A stretch of 32,906 nucleotides of DNA from a virus: positions 1 through 32,906 of IMG/VR virus record IMGVR_UViG_3300034198_030938. One strand, 5' to 3'. Positions within the stretch are counted from its first letter, which is position 1; each line of letters opens with the position of its first letter. Under the pieces are notes generated by a model that ran no database searches, was not told the DNA's origin, and worked only from the letters and a program-made list of their open reading frames with translations. Position numbers and translations under genes: made by a program. This document shows positions 8,118 to 15,049 of this stretch, piece after piece.

Positions 8118-8902
8118 CGACGTGGACCTACGAGATGCTCGCCGTTTCGCCCCCGGAGGACGGGAACGACTGGAACGACGAGGGCGTCGTCCGCCTCGAT
8201 GGGTTCCTCGCCAACCCGTCCGGCGAAGACCTGATGAACGCGTACGCGAGCCTCTGGCTGGCCGAACACAACGACGGCAGCCTCGCACCGCCGTGGCGCG
8301 AGACCGGCGGTTGGCCCGACCCGATCCCGTACATGCGACACCCCGAGATTCGCGACCTCATGGAACCGTTCGGGGATGTCCTCGCTGAAACGATCGGCGA
8401 ACCGGCCGGGCTGCACCTCAACCTCACCGGGTGGGCGACGACAACTCGCGACTGGCATCAGGACTCATACCTGAACCCGCCGCACGTCGGTGACTACTAC
8501 GCCGCGCTATGGATTGCCCTCGAGGACATCGATCCCGACTCCGGTCCGTTCCAGTATGTGCCCGGATCGCATCGGTGGCCGCAGGTCACGCGCGATGCAA
8601 TCTGGCGCGCGCTTGATGGGTACGACGGTCCGGACTGGCCGACCCGCTCGGAGACGATCCTCACGCCGATGTTCGAACAGGTCCTCGCCGAACGGCAACC
8701 CGAGATCGTCACGTACCTACCGAAGCGCGGTGACGCGCTCATCTGGCACGGTCGACTTCTGCATCGCGGTTCGCAGGCGCGCGTGCCGGGTACGCCACGT
8801 CGCGCGATCATCTCGCACTTCTCGGGCATCAACCATCGGCAGGACATGCCAACGGTGGCGCAAGAAGGCCGCCTTCACTACTTCGTGCTACAGGGTCGAT
8901 GA
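8114..8902 (+). CDS. Phytanoyl-CoA dioxygenase (PhyH) family Fe(II)/2-oxoglutarate oxygenase
   Basis: 262 aa from GTG 8114, which overlaps the hydrolase stop as GTGA. The family marks are the HxD iron pair in WHQDSY (H115, D117), the PGSH turn at 150-153, a distal His in LLHRGSQ (H217) and an arginine about 13 residues later (R230) to bind the 2-oxoglutarate carboxylate. All key residues are present, so it should be active. PhyH enzymes hydroxylate many small molecules and some natural products. The substrate here cannot be read from sequence. The tight coupling to a methyltransferase suggests hydroxylation followed by O-methylation of the same target, perhaps a sugar, lipid or virion component. 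That is inference. Confidence 0.88.
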   Translation: MTTWTYEMLAVSPPEDGNDWNDEGVVRLDGFLANPSGEDLMNAYASLWLAEHNDGSLAPPWRETGGWPDPIPYMRHPEIRDLMEPFGDVLAETIGEPAGLHLNLTGWATTTRDWHQDSYLNPPHVGDYYAALWIALEDIDPDSGPFQYVPGSHRWPQVTRDAIWRALDGYDGPDWPTRSETILTPMFEQVLAERQPEIVTYLPKRGDALIWHGRLLHRGSQARVPGTPRRAIISHFSGINHRQDMPTVAQEGRLHYFVLQGR

Positions 8903-9435
8903 CGGCATCGAGCGGGTTCTGGCGGTCAGTACGGGATCTCGCGAATCCAGAGGTCCTCGAAATCGGCACGCGTCGCTGGGGTGTCGAACCCACCCACCAT
9001 CGCGATGAGATTCCGCACGCGCAGCGGTACGTCATGGCCGACGTCACCGAAGGTGTTGATGTTGACGTCGTCTGCGATGCCCACGACCTTGCGCCGTTCC
9101 CGGACCGGTCGTTCGACGCGGTGCTGGCGTGCTCGGTGTGGGAGCACCTCGCGCGACCGTGGATCGCCGCCGAGGCCGTCGCGCGCGTCCTCAAGCCCGG
9201 TGGGCTCGTGTACGTCGCGACGCATCAGACCTTTCCTCTCCACGGGTATCCCCACGACTACTTCCGGTTCTCGACCGAGGCGCTCGCGATCCTGTTCGGA
9301 CCGCCGCTGTTCACGCCGTCGATCACCAACTATGTGTTCCCGGCGAAGATCACGCCGCCCTCCGGGCAGGGCATCGTGTGGAATGCGGCTGCCCCCGCAT
9401 ACCTCAACGTGGAGATCCTCGCCGTCCGCAACTAG
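8899..9435 (+). CDS. Class I SAM-dependent methyltransferase
   Basis: 178 aa from ATG 8899, overlapping the upstream stop as ATGA. Motif I is LEIGT at about residues 20-24; the acidic AdoMet-contact region is ADVTEG to VVCDAHDLAPFP; then come FDAVLACSVWEHLARP and a post-motif helix ending LKPGGLVYVAT. This is the Methyltransf_11 pattern typical of small-molecule or sugar methyltransferases rather than DNA methylases: no target-recognition domain and no DPPY/NPPF motif. A long C-terminal tail (HGYPHDYFRFSTEAL) resembles methyltransferases acting near glycans. It is the last gene of the cassette; its stop codon overlaps that of the convergent ribonucleotide reductase. Confidence 0.88.
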   Translation: MTASSGFWRSVRDLANPEVLEIGTRRWGVEPTHHRDEIPHAQRYVMADVTEGVDVDVVCDAHDLAPFPDRSFDAVLACSVWEHLARPWIAAEAVARVLKPGGLVYVATHQTFPLHGYPHDYFRFSTEALAILFGPPLFTPSITNYVFPAKITPPSGQGIVWNAAAPAYLNVEILAVRN

Positions 9436-11351
9436 CGGACCGGGCACGCTCCTCCGGCGCAGTCGTCGAACAGTTCGCCATCGGCGTACGTGTCGACCAT
9501 CGGCACCGAGAAGTCGACCTTCGCGAACATCTTCTCGTACTCCGCCTCCGTGATCTCCTCGTACGGCGGGAGCGGGAAGTTGTGATCCGCGTGGAGCAGG
9601 AACGACACGCTCTTGATGCTGTCATCATAGTGCGTCGCGAGCCACTCCTTGATCGCCGGGAGTTCCTCGAGCCGGTAGTAGACGGTCACCGACACGGCGT
9701 TGTCGGCCCAGTCGGTCTGGACGCGCTTGACCCACTCCAACTGCTCGACGGCCGTCATGTCGGCAGCGAGGATCGCGTTCTCGGGAGACTTGCACGGGAA
9801 CGACACGACATATCGCGAGTGGTCCTCGCGTCCGTCGATGCCGACGTCGAAGCACACGGGGTAGCCGCGCTTGCGGCACTTGTCGACGAGCGGGTCGCTC
9901 ACGCCGAACCGGACGCGCCGGATGTAGTGCCGGGCGAACGCCGGGTGGATGCCGGGAGTGACGCCGGGCAGCAGCGACAGCGTGCCGGACGGCTGGACGG
10001 TCGTGAGCCGCACCGACGGCGGCAGGTCGTGGTGGAGCGAGTACTCGACGTCGGTGTCGACGAGCGCCCGGAACGTCGGGTCAAGCCACGCCAACTGCTC
10101 GTCGGTTGCTTGCAGCACTCCGGTGATGGACTGACCGAGACGCATGTTCTTGCGGACGACCTTGTTCGTCTTCTCGTACGGGTAGTCCATCGCGGCGATG
10201 GCTTTCTGGACCTTGTAGAGCAGCGTCGACAGTTCGATCATCTGCGCTTGCGACTCGATGTTCGGGAGGAAGATCGTCGCGAGGTTGCAAGACTCGCCGT
10301 CGGCGAGGCCGATCTCGGCGCACGGGTTGAAGCCCTCGATGCTCGGGTCGCTGTGCCGTTCACCGAGGCGTCCGACCTTGCGCGCGAGCCGCCGGTTGAT
10401 GAGGCCGTACGGTTCGCCCGTGCCGTCGTAGCCGTGCCACAACTCGGGCATGATCTCGTCGTACGCGTCGGCGTAGATGCTGTTGTTCGAGTTCGCTCGC
10501 CAGCCGGGGATGTTGCCGGAGCCCCAGTTCTTCGCCCGCATGAACAAGACGTCGTCGGGGTCGCCGATCGCGATCTGCGCGCTGCGGCGCGACGAGCCGG
10601 ACACGACGATGCGGCCGATGATGTTGCAGATGTCGAGGACGTCGATGGAGCGCAACTTCTTGCCGTCGCGATTCTCCATCACCTTGCAGATGTCGGCGAC
10701 GCCGTCGATGAGCGCGCCGGGTCCGGAGGCGGTACCGCCAAACGTCTTGAGGGGCGCACCGAACTCACGGATGAGCAGCGTCGAGTAGGAGAACGACTTG
10801 CCGGTGTAGAAGTACGACTTCAGGACCGCGTGGATGAGTCGCGACCAGCCACGACGCGAGTCGGGGACGATGAGGTCAGCGTCGTTCGTACGCTCGTGCG
10901 TGATCTTGACGCCCTTGCGGACCTTCGGGAGGTCGTGGATCTTCGCGCGCTCGACGCTGTAGCCGACGCCGCCGCCGAGCATGAGGTGATCGAAGAGGAA
11001 CTCGAAGTCCTCGATCTTCTCGATGTTTGTGAAGTAGCAGTTGTTGAGCGACGCCGCGTTGTGCGACTGGACGAGCGGGGTCCCCAACTGCCAGAGCGCA
11101 CGACCCGAGAACGAGCCGCGCAGGTGGAACACGTGGTCGAAGAGCGCCTCGGCTTCTGCGTCGGTGAAGTCCACACCGATCTCGAGCGCACCGTTCACGC
11201 AGCGGGCGACGGTCTCGTGCCAGAGTTCCTTACGGCCGAAGTCGGTGTCGCGCGCGTAGGTGCGCAGGTACACGATCTCGCCGAGGCCGCCGAAGCCCCA
11301 CGGGGGCTGCTGCAGAGCGTAGGACGCAACAAAATCAGGGCTAAGACTCAA
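9432..11351 (-). CDS. nrdJ: Adenosylcobalamin-dependent (class II) ribonucleoside-triphosphate reductase
   Basis: The start is taken at the TTG 11351, which follows GAGGAG by 7 nt and yields the usual N-terminus (LSLSPDF...PPWGFGGLGEIVYLRTYAR). A TTG at 11399 would add 16 residues running through a hairpin and lacks a ribosome site. The product is 639 aa, close to the monomeric Lactobacillus leichmannii-type enzyme. Catalytic cysteines are in place: LNNC (C105), NPCAEIGL (C344, thiyl radical) and SCNL (C355). The C-terminal CAGGACP pair (C631, C636) shuttles electrons from thioredoxin. It reduces ribonucleotides to deoxyribonucleotides using coenzyme B12 from the host, supplying phage DNA synthesis without oxygen dependence. 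It is transcribed against the neighbouring late cassette. Confidence 0.95.
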   Translation of the reverse strand: MSLSPDFVASYALQQPPWGFGGLGEIVYLRTYARDTDFGRKELWHETVARCVNGALEIGVDFTDAEAEALFDHVFHLRGSFSGRALWQLGTPLVQSHNAASLNNCYFTNIEKIEDFEFLFDHLMLGGGVGYSVERAKIHDLPKVRKGVKITHERTNDADLIVPDSRRGWSRLIHAVLKSYFYTGKSFSYSTLLIREFGAPLKTFGGTASGPGALIDGVADICKVMENRDGKKLRSIDVLDICNIIGRIVVSGSSRRSAQIAIGDPDDVLFMRAKNWGSGNIPGWRANSNNSIYADAYDEIMPELWHGYDGTGEPYGLINRRLARKVGRLGERHSDPSIEGFNPCAEIGLADGESCNLATIFLPNIESQAQMIELSTLLYKVQKAIAAMDYPYEKTNKVVRKNMRLGQSITGVLQATDEQLAWLDPTFRALVDTDVEYSLHHDLPPSVRLTTVQPSGTLSLLPGVTPGIHPAFARHYIRRVRFGVSDPLVDKCRKRGYPVCFDVGIDGREDHSRYVVSFPCKSPENAILAADMTAVEQLEWVKRVQTDWADNAVSVTVYYRLEELPAIKEWLATHYDDSIKSVSFLLHADHNFPLPPYEEITEAEYEKMFAKVDFSVPMVDTYADGELFDDCAGGACPVR

Positions 11352-11373
11352 CGGGATGCTCCTCGACCTAAGC

Positions 11374-11387
11374 GCGGCCCCTGCCGC
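11374..11387. promoter_or_regulatory. Hairpin in the nrdJ leader
   Basis: GCGGC-CCCT-GCCGC (5-bp stem, 4-nt loop) lies between the two possible nrdJ starts, 22 nt upstream of TTG 11351. It favours the downstream start and may tune expression. It does not have the size of a cobalamin riboswitch. Confidence 0.35.
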
Positions 11388-11440
11388 ACGGAGGATCAAC
11401 CATACAGTGCGTTAGCGATCTGTAGCGACAGTCGATCGGG

Positions 11441-11749
11441 TCAAATGATCCCGAGATCGCGTGCCCGATCTTGCGTCACGTACGTGCCCGCAGCGGCGAC
11501 GAGGACGCGCGCTCGCGTGAACGGCGTGATCTGGCGTTCCTCGTAGATGCTCTCCGGCACGAGCACGTCGAACGGCTTGCGTTCCGCGACCTCGACGTTG
11601 TCGCCGACGATGCGGGCGGGAGCCGGAAAATTGTCGGCGCAGTCGCCGGTCGGGTGGCCGCACACGATGCAGGGCTGCCGGTTCGCTCGCACGATCCGCA
11701 CGCCGTCGAACAGCATGTCGGCGTATTGCCCCTCGATGGCGTCATCCAT
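11441..11749 (-). CDS. Small protein with CIVCGHPTGDC motif
   Basis: 102 aa from ATG 11749. The motif CIVCGHPTGDC (residues 27-37) suggests a compact metal-binding knuckle, with Cys, Cys, His and a third Cys in eleven residues. The remainder has a DVLVPESIYEERQ stretch and a C-terminal FTRARVLVAAAGTYV. Such short Cys-knuckle proteins recur in actinophages next to nucleotide-metabolism genes, but I know no function. It lies upstream of nrdJ in the same direction, with 41-89 nt between them, so they are likely co-transcribed. Its start has no Shine-Dalgarno but sits 6 nt after a -10 box, so the mRNA is probably leaderless. Confidence 0.75.
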   Translation of the reverse strand: MDDAIEGQYADMLFDGVRIVRANRQPCIVCGHPTGDCADNFPAPARIVGDNVEVAERKPFDVLVPESIYEERQITPFTRARVLVAAAGTYVTQDRARDLGII

Positions 11750-11755
11750 CCCATG

Positions 11756-11784
11756 AGTGTACCGGGAAATCCTTCACATCGACG
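11756..11784 (-). promoter_or_regulatory. Leaderless promoter for the CIVCGHP gene/nrdJ
   Basis: Minus-strand TACACT (11761-11756), 6 nt, then ATG (11749). The -35 17 nt upstream is poor (CGTCGA). It interleaves with the plus-strand promoter at 11773-11801. Confidence 0.5.
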
Positions 11785-11801
11785 CTCACGCGCAGTATGG
11801 T
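11773..11801 (+). promoter_or_regulatory. Leaderless promoter for the 104-aa gene
   Basis: TTCACA (11773-11778), a 17-nt spacer, TATGGT (11796-11801), 6 nt, then ATG 11808. Confidence 0.7.
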
Positions 11802-11807
11802 GGCGCT

Positions 11808-12122
11808 ATGACGCAGTTCACACGTAACGACATCATCGCCGCTCGCCTCAAGTTCGAGGAACGGTTCGACGCCCTCGTGAAGAGCGCCGAAGCGCTCATG
11901 GCCCTCGCCGACCTGAAAGAACCGGACGCTCCCGGCGGCAGCCCGGAGTGGCAGGAGTTCGAGGACCACTCGATCGAGGTCTACGAGGAGCGGTTCCACT
12001 GCGAGGTCTGCATCGTACGGAACGTCCTCGAAACCGTGTACCCGGCCGTGGACGAGTACGTCGCAACCCTCGAGAAGGCGCTCGGTTTCGATGATTCCGA
12101 CGCCGATACCACTACCAAGTAG
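11808..12122 (+). CDS. Hypothetical helical protein, 104 aa
   Basis: I do not recognise it. The start at ATG 11808 is chosen because it lies 6 nt after a good promoter and not after a ribosome site; the frame is open 51 nt further left. The protein is acidic and mostly helical (ARLKFEERFDALVKSAEALMALADL, cut here for length, then EFEDHSIEVYEERF). It has a CEVC pair at about residue 65 and a C-terminal acidic tail. No membrane segment is seen. It is a single-gene unit that diverges from the nrdJ operon, with interleaved promoters, so the two may be expressed in competition. Confidence 0.7.
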   Translation: MTQFTRNDIIAARLKFEERFDALVKSAEALMALADLKEPDAPGGSPEWQEFEDHSIEVYEERFHCEVCIVRNVLETVYPAVDEYVATLEKALGFDDSDADTTTK

Positions 12123-12131
12123 TTATCCACA
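12123..12131 (+). other. Consensus DnaA box
   Basis: TTATCCACA is an exact match to the bacterial DnaA-box consensus and starts directly after the stop codon of the 104-aa gene. Only one copy was noticed. Confidence 0.45.
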
Positions 12132-12169
12132 GGCTGTCATCACGCTACGTGGTTACATCGGCACAATCG

Positions 12170-12197
12170 TTGACTCGATGACGCAGTCTGGTAAGAT
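12170..12197 (+). promoter_or_regulatory. Promoter of the transglycosylase gene
   Basis: TTGACT (12170-12175), 16-nt spacer, TAAGAT (12192-12197). It gives a leader of about 135 nt before ATG 12342. Confidence 0.65.
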
Positions 12198-12295
12198 GAA
12201 CCACGAACCGCAAGCAGCACTGTAGAAGCGTGATCGCTACCGCCAATCGGATGCGATCCCAACAGATGTAGCAGCGGTCGTCGGCTTCGGTCGAC

Positions 12296-12312
12296 CTCGC
12301 CCATGAGGCGAG
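12296..12312 (+). promoter_or_regulatory. Hairpin in the transglycosylase leader
   Basis: CTCGCC-CATGA-GGCGAG, a perfect 6-bp stem, ends about 18 nt before the GAGGAG ribosome site. It could modulate translation timing of a cell-wall enzyme. Confidence 0.4.
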
Positions 12313-12341
12313 CGCCCCTGTTCCCCGAGCGAGGAGTCGCT

Positions 12342-12974
12342 ATGCCCGCGCATACCCATACCCAAATTCGGAAAGCCATTTTCATCCTGCTACTGCTCAC
12401 CACCATCGCGTGGCTCACGTTCTTGGTCGCAGACACCAAGTCCGCCGCACCCGAGACAAGCCCCCGACAGTCCATCGCCGCCTCCCGACCCGTGCAGGTT
12501 CCCGGCTCGAGCCTCGAAGGCATCAACGAGCCGCTGAGCGCCATCATCCTCTGGCAGAACACGGTCGCTCAGAACGAGGCCGCCGCCAAAGCGCAAGCCG
12601 AAACCGCTGCGCGAGCCGCAGCCGCCGCACGCGCCACACAACGATCCGCCACGCCGAGCGCGCCGGTCGTGCGCTCCGCCCCCACCACCCGCTGCCCGGC
12701 CGAGATCGTCGATCTCATCCACAAGCACTGGGACCGCTTCGGGGTCGACGTCGCCAACTGGGCGATCGGCATCGCATGGCGCGAGTCGAACTGCCGACCC
12801 GACGTCACGAGTTCGACGGGATGTGCGGGCATCTTCCAGTTGTGGAGCGGGCATGCGGGCCTCTTCACCGCTGCCGGGTTCTCGTTCCACCCCGACGCAT
12901 GGTCGGCCGAGCCGAACATCATCGTCGCAGCGAACCTCTACGCGTCGAGCGGACCCGGACCGTGGCGCCTCTGA
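12342..12974 (+). CDS. Membrane-anchored lytic transglycosylase/lysozyme-like protein
   Basis: 210 aa from ATG 12342, 5 nt after GAGGAG. Residues 11-30 are a transmembrane or signal-anchor helix. Residues 80-120 are an Ala-rich coiled or linker region. The C-terminal ~90 residues hold an SLT/lysozyme-like core: WAIGIAWRESNC with catalytic Glu at about 148, GCAGIFQLW, and a closing NIIVAANLYASSGPGPW, the family's final helix. It should cleave peptidoglycan from the outer face of the membrane. It may serve as the endolysin (signal-anchor type) or as a host-wall remodelling factor. No separate amidase is seen. A tiny TM peptide at 13440 is close by and could be a holin partner. The ATG of the next gene overlaps its stop (TGATG). 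Confidence 0.87.
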   Translation: MPAHTHTQIRKAIFILLLLTTIAWLTFLVADTKSAAPETSPRQSIAASRPVQVPGSSLEGINEPLSAIILWQNTVAQNEAAAKAQAETAARAAAAARATQRSATPSAPVVRSAPTTRCPAEIVDLIHKHWDRFGVDVANWAIGIAWRESNCRPDVTSSTGCAGIFQLWSGHAGLFTAAGFSFHPDAWSAEPNIIVAANLYASSGPGPWRL

Positions 12975-13288
12975 TGTTCGTACGCGCCGACGGGCAACGG
13001 CCCGGCACCAGCACGAACCCGGCGCGAGCGGTCGTCACGTTCGAGTGCGGGCACATCGTTCACATGCCGACAAACATCGCGACGAAATACTGGAACGATC
13101 AGAGCATCCCCAGTACGATCGGTGCCGTTGCCGCCTGCGCAGGTTGCATCACGAAACGTCGACCCAACGGAGATCTCCAACGGGTCACTGACCTCATTAC
13201 GGAGCCACACGATGAAACAGCGACGAGCAGCGACGATCGGCCGCATCAAGGGGATGACGGCGCAGGAGCACTCGATCCGTCTCTCTGA
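12974..13288 (+). CDS. Small zinc-ribbon-like protein
   Basis: 104 aa, ATG overlapping the previous stop by one base. It carries FECGHIVHMP and, about 30 residues on, CAGC, the CxxH...CxxC arrangement seen again in the minus-strand gene at 20813. The first ~70 residues look like ordinary coding sequence. The C-terminal ~30 residues (SSDDRPHQGDDGAGALD) overlap the next gene by 77 nt and are low in complexity, so the real end of the functional part may be earlier. Function unknown; a small nucleic-acid or metal-binding protein is likely. Confidence 0.6.
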   Translation: MFVRADGQRPGTSTNPARAVVTFECGHIVHMPTNIATKYWNDQSIPSTIGAVAACAGCITKRRPNGDLQRVTDLITEPHDETATSSDDRPHQGDDGAGALDPSL

Positions 13289-13433
13289 GCACGTCAAGGA
13301 CGTCGACGCGAACCCGCGTTCGGAGCGCACCGCGCTCGGCGTGTGGTCGACCGGCAAGGGAGGCACGAGCAGCACGGCGTACGACACGCCCCCGGTGCTC
13401 ATCCCGAGCAAGCGCAAGTACCGCGGCGGGTAA
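13212..13433 (+). CDS. Hypothetical basic protein, 73 aa
   Basis: The start is ATG 13212, with ACGGAG 7 nt upstream. It is strongly basic at both ends (MKQRRAATIGRIKG, PSKRKYRGG) and has a central GVWSTGKGGTSSTAYDTPP region that looks disordered. No known motif. It overlaps the end of the upstream zinc-ribbon gene in another frame, which is common in phages. The basic, flexible character would suit nucleic-acid or membrane contact. It belongs to the transglycosylase operon. Confidence 0.6.
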   Translation: MKQRRAATIGRIKGMTAQEHSIRLSEHVKDVDANPRSERTALGVWSTGKGGTSSTAYDTPPVLIPSKRKYRGG

Positions 13434-13439
13434 GTTCAG

Positions 13440-13538
13440 ATGGATCAAAACAACGATCTGGCTGTGCTCATCATTGGTGTGGCGGTCCTCGGCATCATCG
13501 GCTACGCCACCTACTGCATGCTCGTCCTCTCCCGCTGA
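13440..13538 (+). CDS. 32-aa single-pass membrane peptide
   Basis: ATG 13440 to TGA 13538. After a short polar MDQNNDL comes a hydrophobic helix of about 23 residues (VLIIGVAVLGIIGYATYCML) ending in SR. It begins 6 nt after the previous stop and ends 8 nt before the next start, filling the gap neatly. Size and location after a cell-wall hydrolase gene make a small holin or holin-like pinhole peptide a reasonable guess. No strong ribosome site is seen, so translation would depend on coupling. Confidence 0.55.
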   Translation: MDQNNDLAVLIIGVAVLGIIGYATYCMLVLSR

Positions 13539-13546
13539 CCGGATCC

Positions 13547-14110
13547 GTGCAACTCGTTCGGGTTCGGATCACGGACGCGCATCGGGCGGACGCGCAACGG
13601 CTCTGCGACGAGCGGCCGACGTACCGGGGGTCGCATCGCGGCGCTCCCGCGAATGTCGTCGGTGCTCTCGGTGAGGTGTTAGCGCTCGAGTTTCTCACCG
13701 GCAACGGGCTCCGATTCGTCCACGACGACACGACCACCCACGACCTGCGGTTCCCGGTCGGGCACACGCTCGACGTCAAGACCAAGGATCGGACCGTCGC
13801 TCCCAAAGCCCACTACGAGTGCTCCGTCCCCCAATACAACCACGACCACCAACGCCCTAACTATTACCTATTCGTGAGCCTTCAACGCCCACGCGATATT
13901 CCCACCGGCATCACCGCTTTCCATACGGGATACATCTGTGGTGCGGCGAGCCTCGCCCAAGTCGACCGAGCCCCCCTCCGTCGCACAGGCGACATCGACC
14001 CCAGCAACGGCATCCGCTTCTGGACCGCCTGCCACAACCTGCGCATCGACCGGCTTGTCACCCCCCGCCAAGCCCTCCAACGCTGGCTCGCCGATACACA
14101 GAACCACTAA
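13547..14110 (+). CDS. PD-(D/E)XK-type nuclease-like protein
   Basis: 187 aa from GTG 13547, 8 nt after the previous stop; longer in-frame starts run antisense-like through two upstream genes. The motif series fits a PD-(D/E)XK core: an early helix with Glu (GALGEVLALEFL), Asp in TTHDLRF, then LDVKTK giving D-x-K on the next strand, and a downstream helix/strand (PNYYLFVSLQ). Members include Cas4/RecB-like nucleases, restriction-like endonucleases and Holliday-junction resolvases. The substrate is not clear. The last ~80 residues carry several His/Cys and are not recognised. It could process replication intermediates or degrade host DNA. Confidence 0.75.
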   Translation: MQLVRVRITDAHRADAQRLCDERPTYRGSHRGAPANVVGALGEVLALEFLTGNGLRFVHDDTTTHDLRFPVGHTLDVKTKDRTVAPKAHYECSVPQYNHDHQRPNYYLFVSLQRPRDIPTGITAFHTGYICGAASLAQVDRAPLRRTGDIDPSNGIRFWTACHNLRIDRLVTPRQALQRWLADTQNH

Positions 14111-14149
14111 CATCACAACACCACACCCGGCGAACACAGGGACACACCG

Positions 14150-14695
14150 ATGGACGGACACTGGCATCACGGCGTCCTCTACGCCGTCACCCCCACCGAC
14201 GACCCCATCGCCCACGCCCCCGAACCGTACCTCGCCGTCCACGTCCCCGAGACCGGCATCCGGTTCCTCTACTCACCCGACCTCGCCGAACACGGCGACG
14301 GACCCCACCCCATCGACGACCTCACCATCGAAGCCGCCGCCGACCACGGATTCACCCTCCCCGGCACCCACATCATCTCCCGATGGACCGACCGGCACAC
14401 CGCCCTCATCCACATCCTCCGACACCACGGCATCATCCCCCCCGAACCCGGACCCATCGCCGACGCCGAACGCGTCCTCCGACAAACCCACCCCGAAGGA
14501 CGCCTCGCCCAAACCCTCCAAAACAACGAACAATGGCCCGGCAGCACCCTCCACATACACCGCACCCCCCACGACACCTTCAGCAGCGCCACCTTCGTAC
14601 TCCGCACCACCAACCCCTACCAAGCCCGCCTCATCCTCATCATGCTCGGCGCCGACCGCGAAGACATCGCCACCGTCACCGGCACCACCAACTAA
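14150..14695 (+). CDS. Hypothetical protein, 181 aa, very C-rich codons
   Basis: The start is ATG 14150, with AGGGACA 7 nt upstream. Codons almost always end in C (GCC, ACC, CAC), which confirms the plus frame over longer minus-strand shadows. Domains are not recognised. There is an N-terminal WHHGVLYAVTP, a central DDLTIEAAADHGFTLPGTH and a C-terminal half with FVLRTTNPYQARLILIMLG. His is unusually frequent. It is the last protein gene of the plus run, 53 nt before the tRNA-Gln gene. Confidence 0.72.
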   Translation: MDGHWHHGVLYAVTPTDDPIAHAPEPYLAVHVPETGIRFLYSPDLAEHGDGPHPIDDLTIEAAADHGFTLPGTHIISRWTDRHTALIHILRHHGIIPPEPGPIADAERVLRQTHPEGRLAQTLQNNEQWPGSTLHIHRTPHDTFSSATFVLRTTNPYQARLILIMLGADREDIATVTGTTN

Positions 14696-14719
14696 CCCAC
14701 CAACGACACAACCCCACAA

Positions 14720-14840
14720 GTTCACACCAAACAAACGAAACCACCCGATCCGGGGTAGTGTAACGGCAGCACCAGAGGCTTTGGTCCTCTCAGTCGGGGT
14801 TCGAATCCCTGCCCCGGAGCCACGTTCACACCAAACAAAC
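14720..14840. repeat. 17-bp direct repeats flanking tRNA-Gln
   Basis: GTTCACACCAAACAAAC occurs at 14720-14736 and again at 14824-14840, 104 bp apart, with the tRNA between them. The second copy starts 2 nt after the tRNA 3' CCA. Confidence 0.85.
14749..14822 (+). tRNA. tRNA-Gln (anticodon TTG)
   Basis: Seven-bp acceptor TCCGGGG/CCCCGGA, anticodon stem AGAGG/CCTCT with loop CTTTGGT (anticodon TTG), T-loop GTTCGAATC, discriminator G and an encoded 3' CCA (14820-14822). It reads CAA codons. It is the only one of the three tRNAs here with an encoded CCA. Confidence 0.93.
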
Positions 14841-14972
14841 CAACCAACCCACCACCACCACCACCACACACTCCCCCAGCGGCGAGCACGTCGCACGACT
14901 TTTTGCGAGCGGGGCTACGGGGTACACCCCCCCTACCCCCCCCTCCTCTCCTGTTCGTTCAGACGCGACGAC

Positions 14973-15012
14973 GCCCCTCGACCTTGCCCAGTCGGGACTG
15001 GGAGGGAGGGGC
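14973..15012. terminator. Long bipartite hairpin between convergent transcription units
   Basis: Outer arms GCCCCTC (14973-14979) and GAGGGGC (15006-15012) enclose an inner CCCAGT-CGGG-ACTGGG stem (14987-15002). It separates the plus run from the minus block and can act both ways. The rest of 14841-15049 is CCA/CCC-rich low-complexity sequence with no gene seen. Confidence 0.6.
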
Positions 15013-15049
15013 GCTCGAGGAGGAGGAACGGTCCGGTGTGTTGGCCGGA

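Noticed and set aside
7002-8288. 428-aa minus frame
   Set aside because: Antisense of the glycosidase with its full set of catalytic motifs.
11351-11440. Cobalamin riboswitch before nrdJ
   Set aside because: The leader is at most about 90 nt with one small hairpin; a B12 riboswitch needs about 200 nt and a B12 box, not seen.
9129-11546. 805-aa plus-strand open frame
   Set aside because: It lies antisense to nrdJ, whose protein has all catalytic motifs; its Val/Arg/Asp-rich sequence is a codon-bias shadow.
14273-14896. 207-aa minus frame over the 181-aa gene
   Set aside because: It runs through the tRNA-Gln and begins in a CCA repeat (poly-Trp); the plus frame has proper codon bias and a ribosome site.
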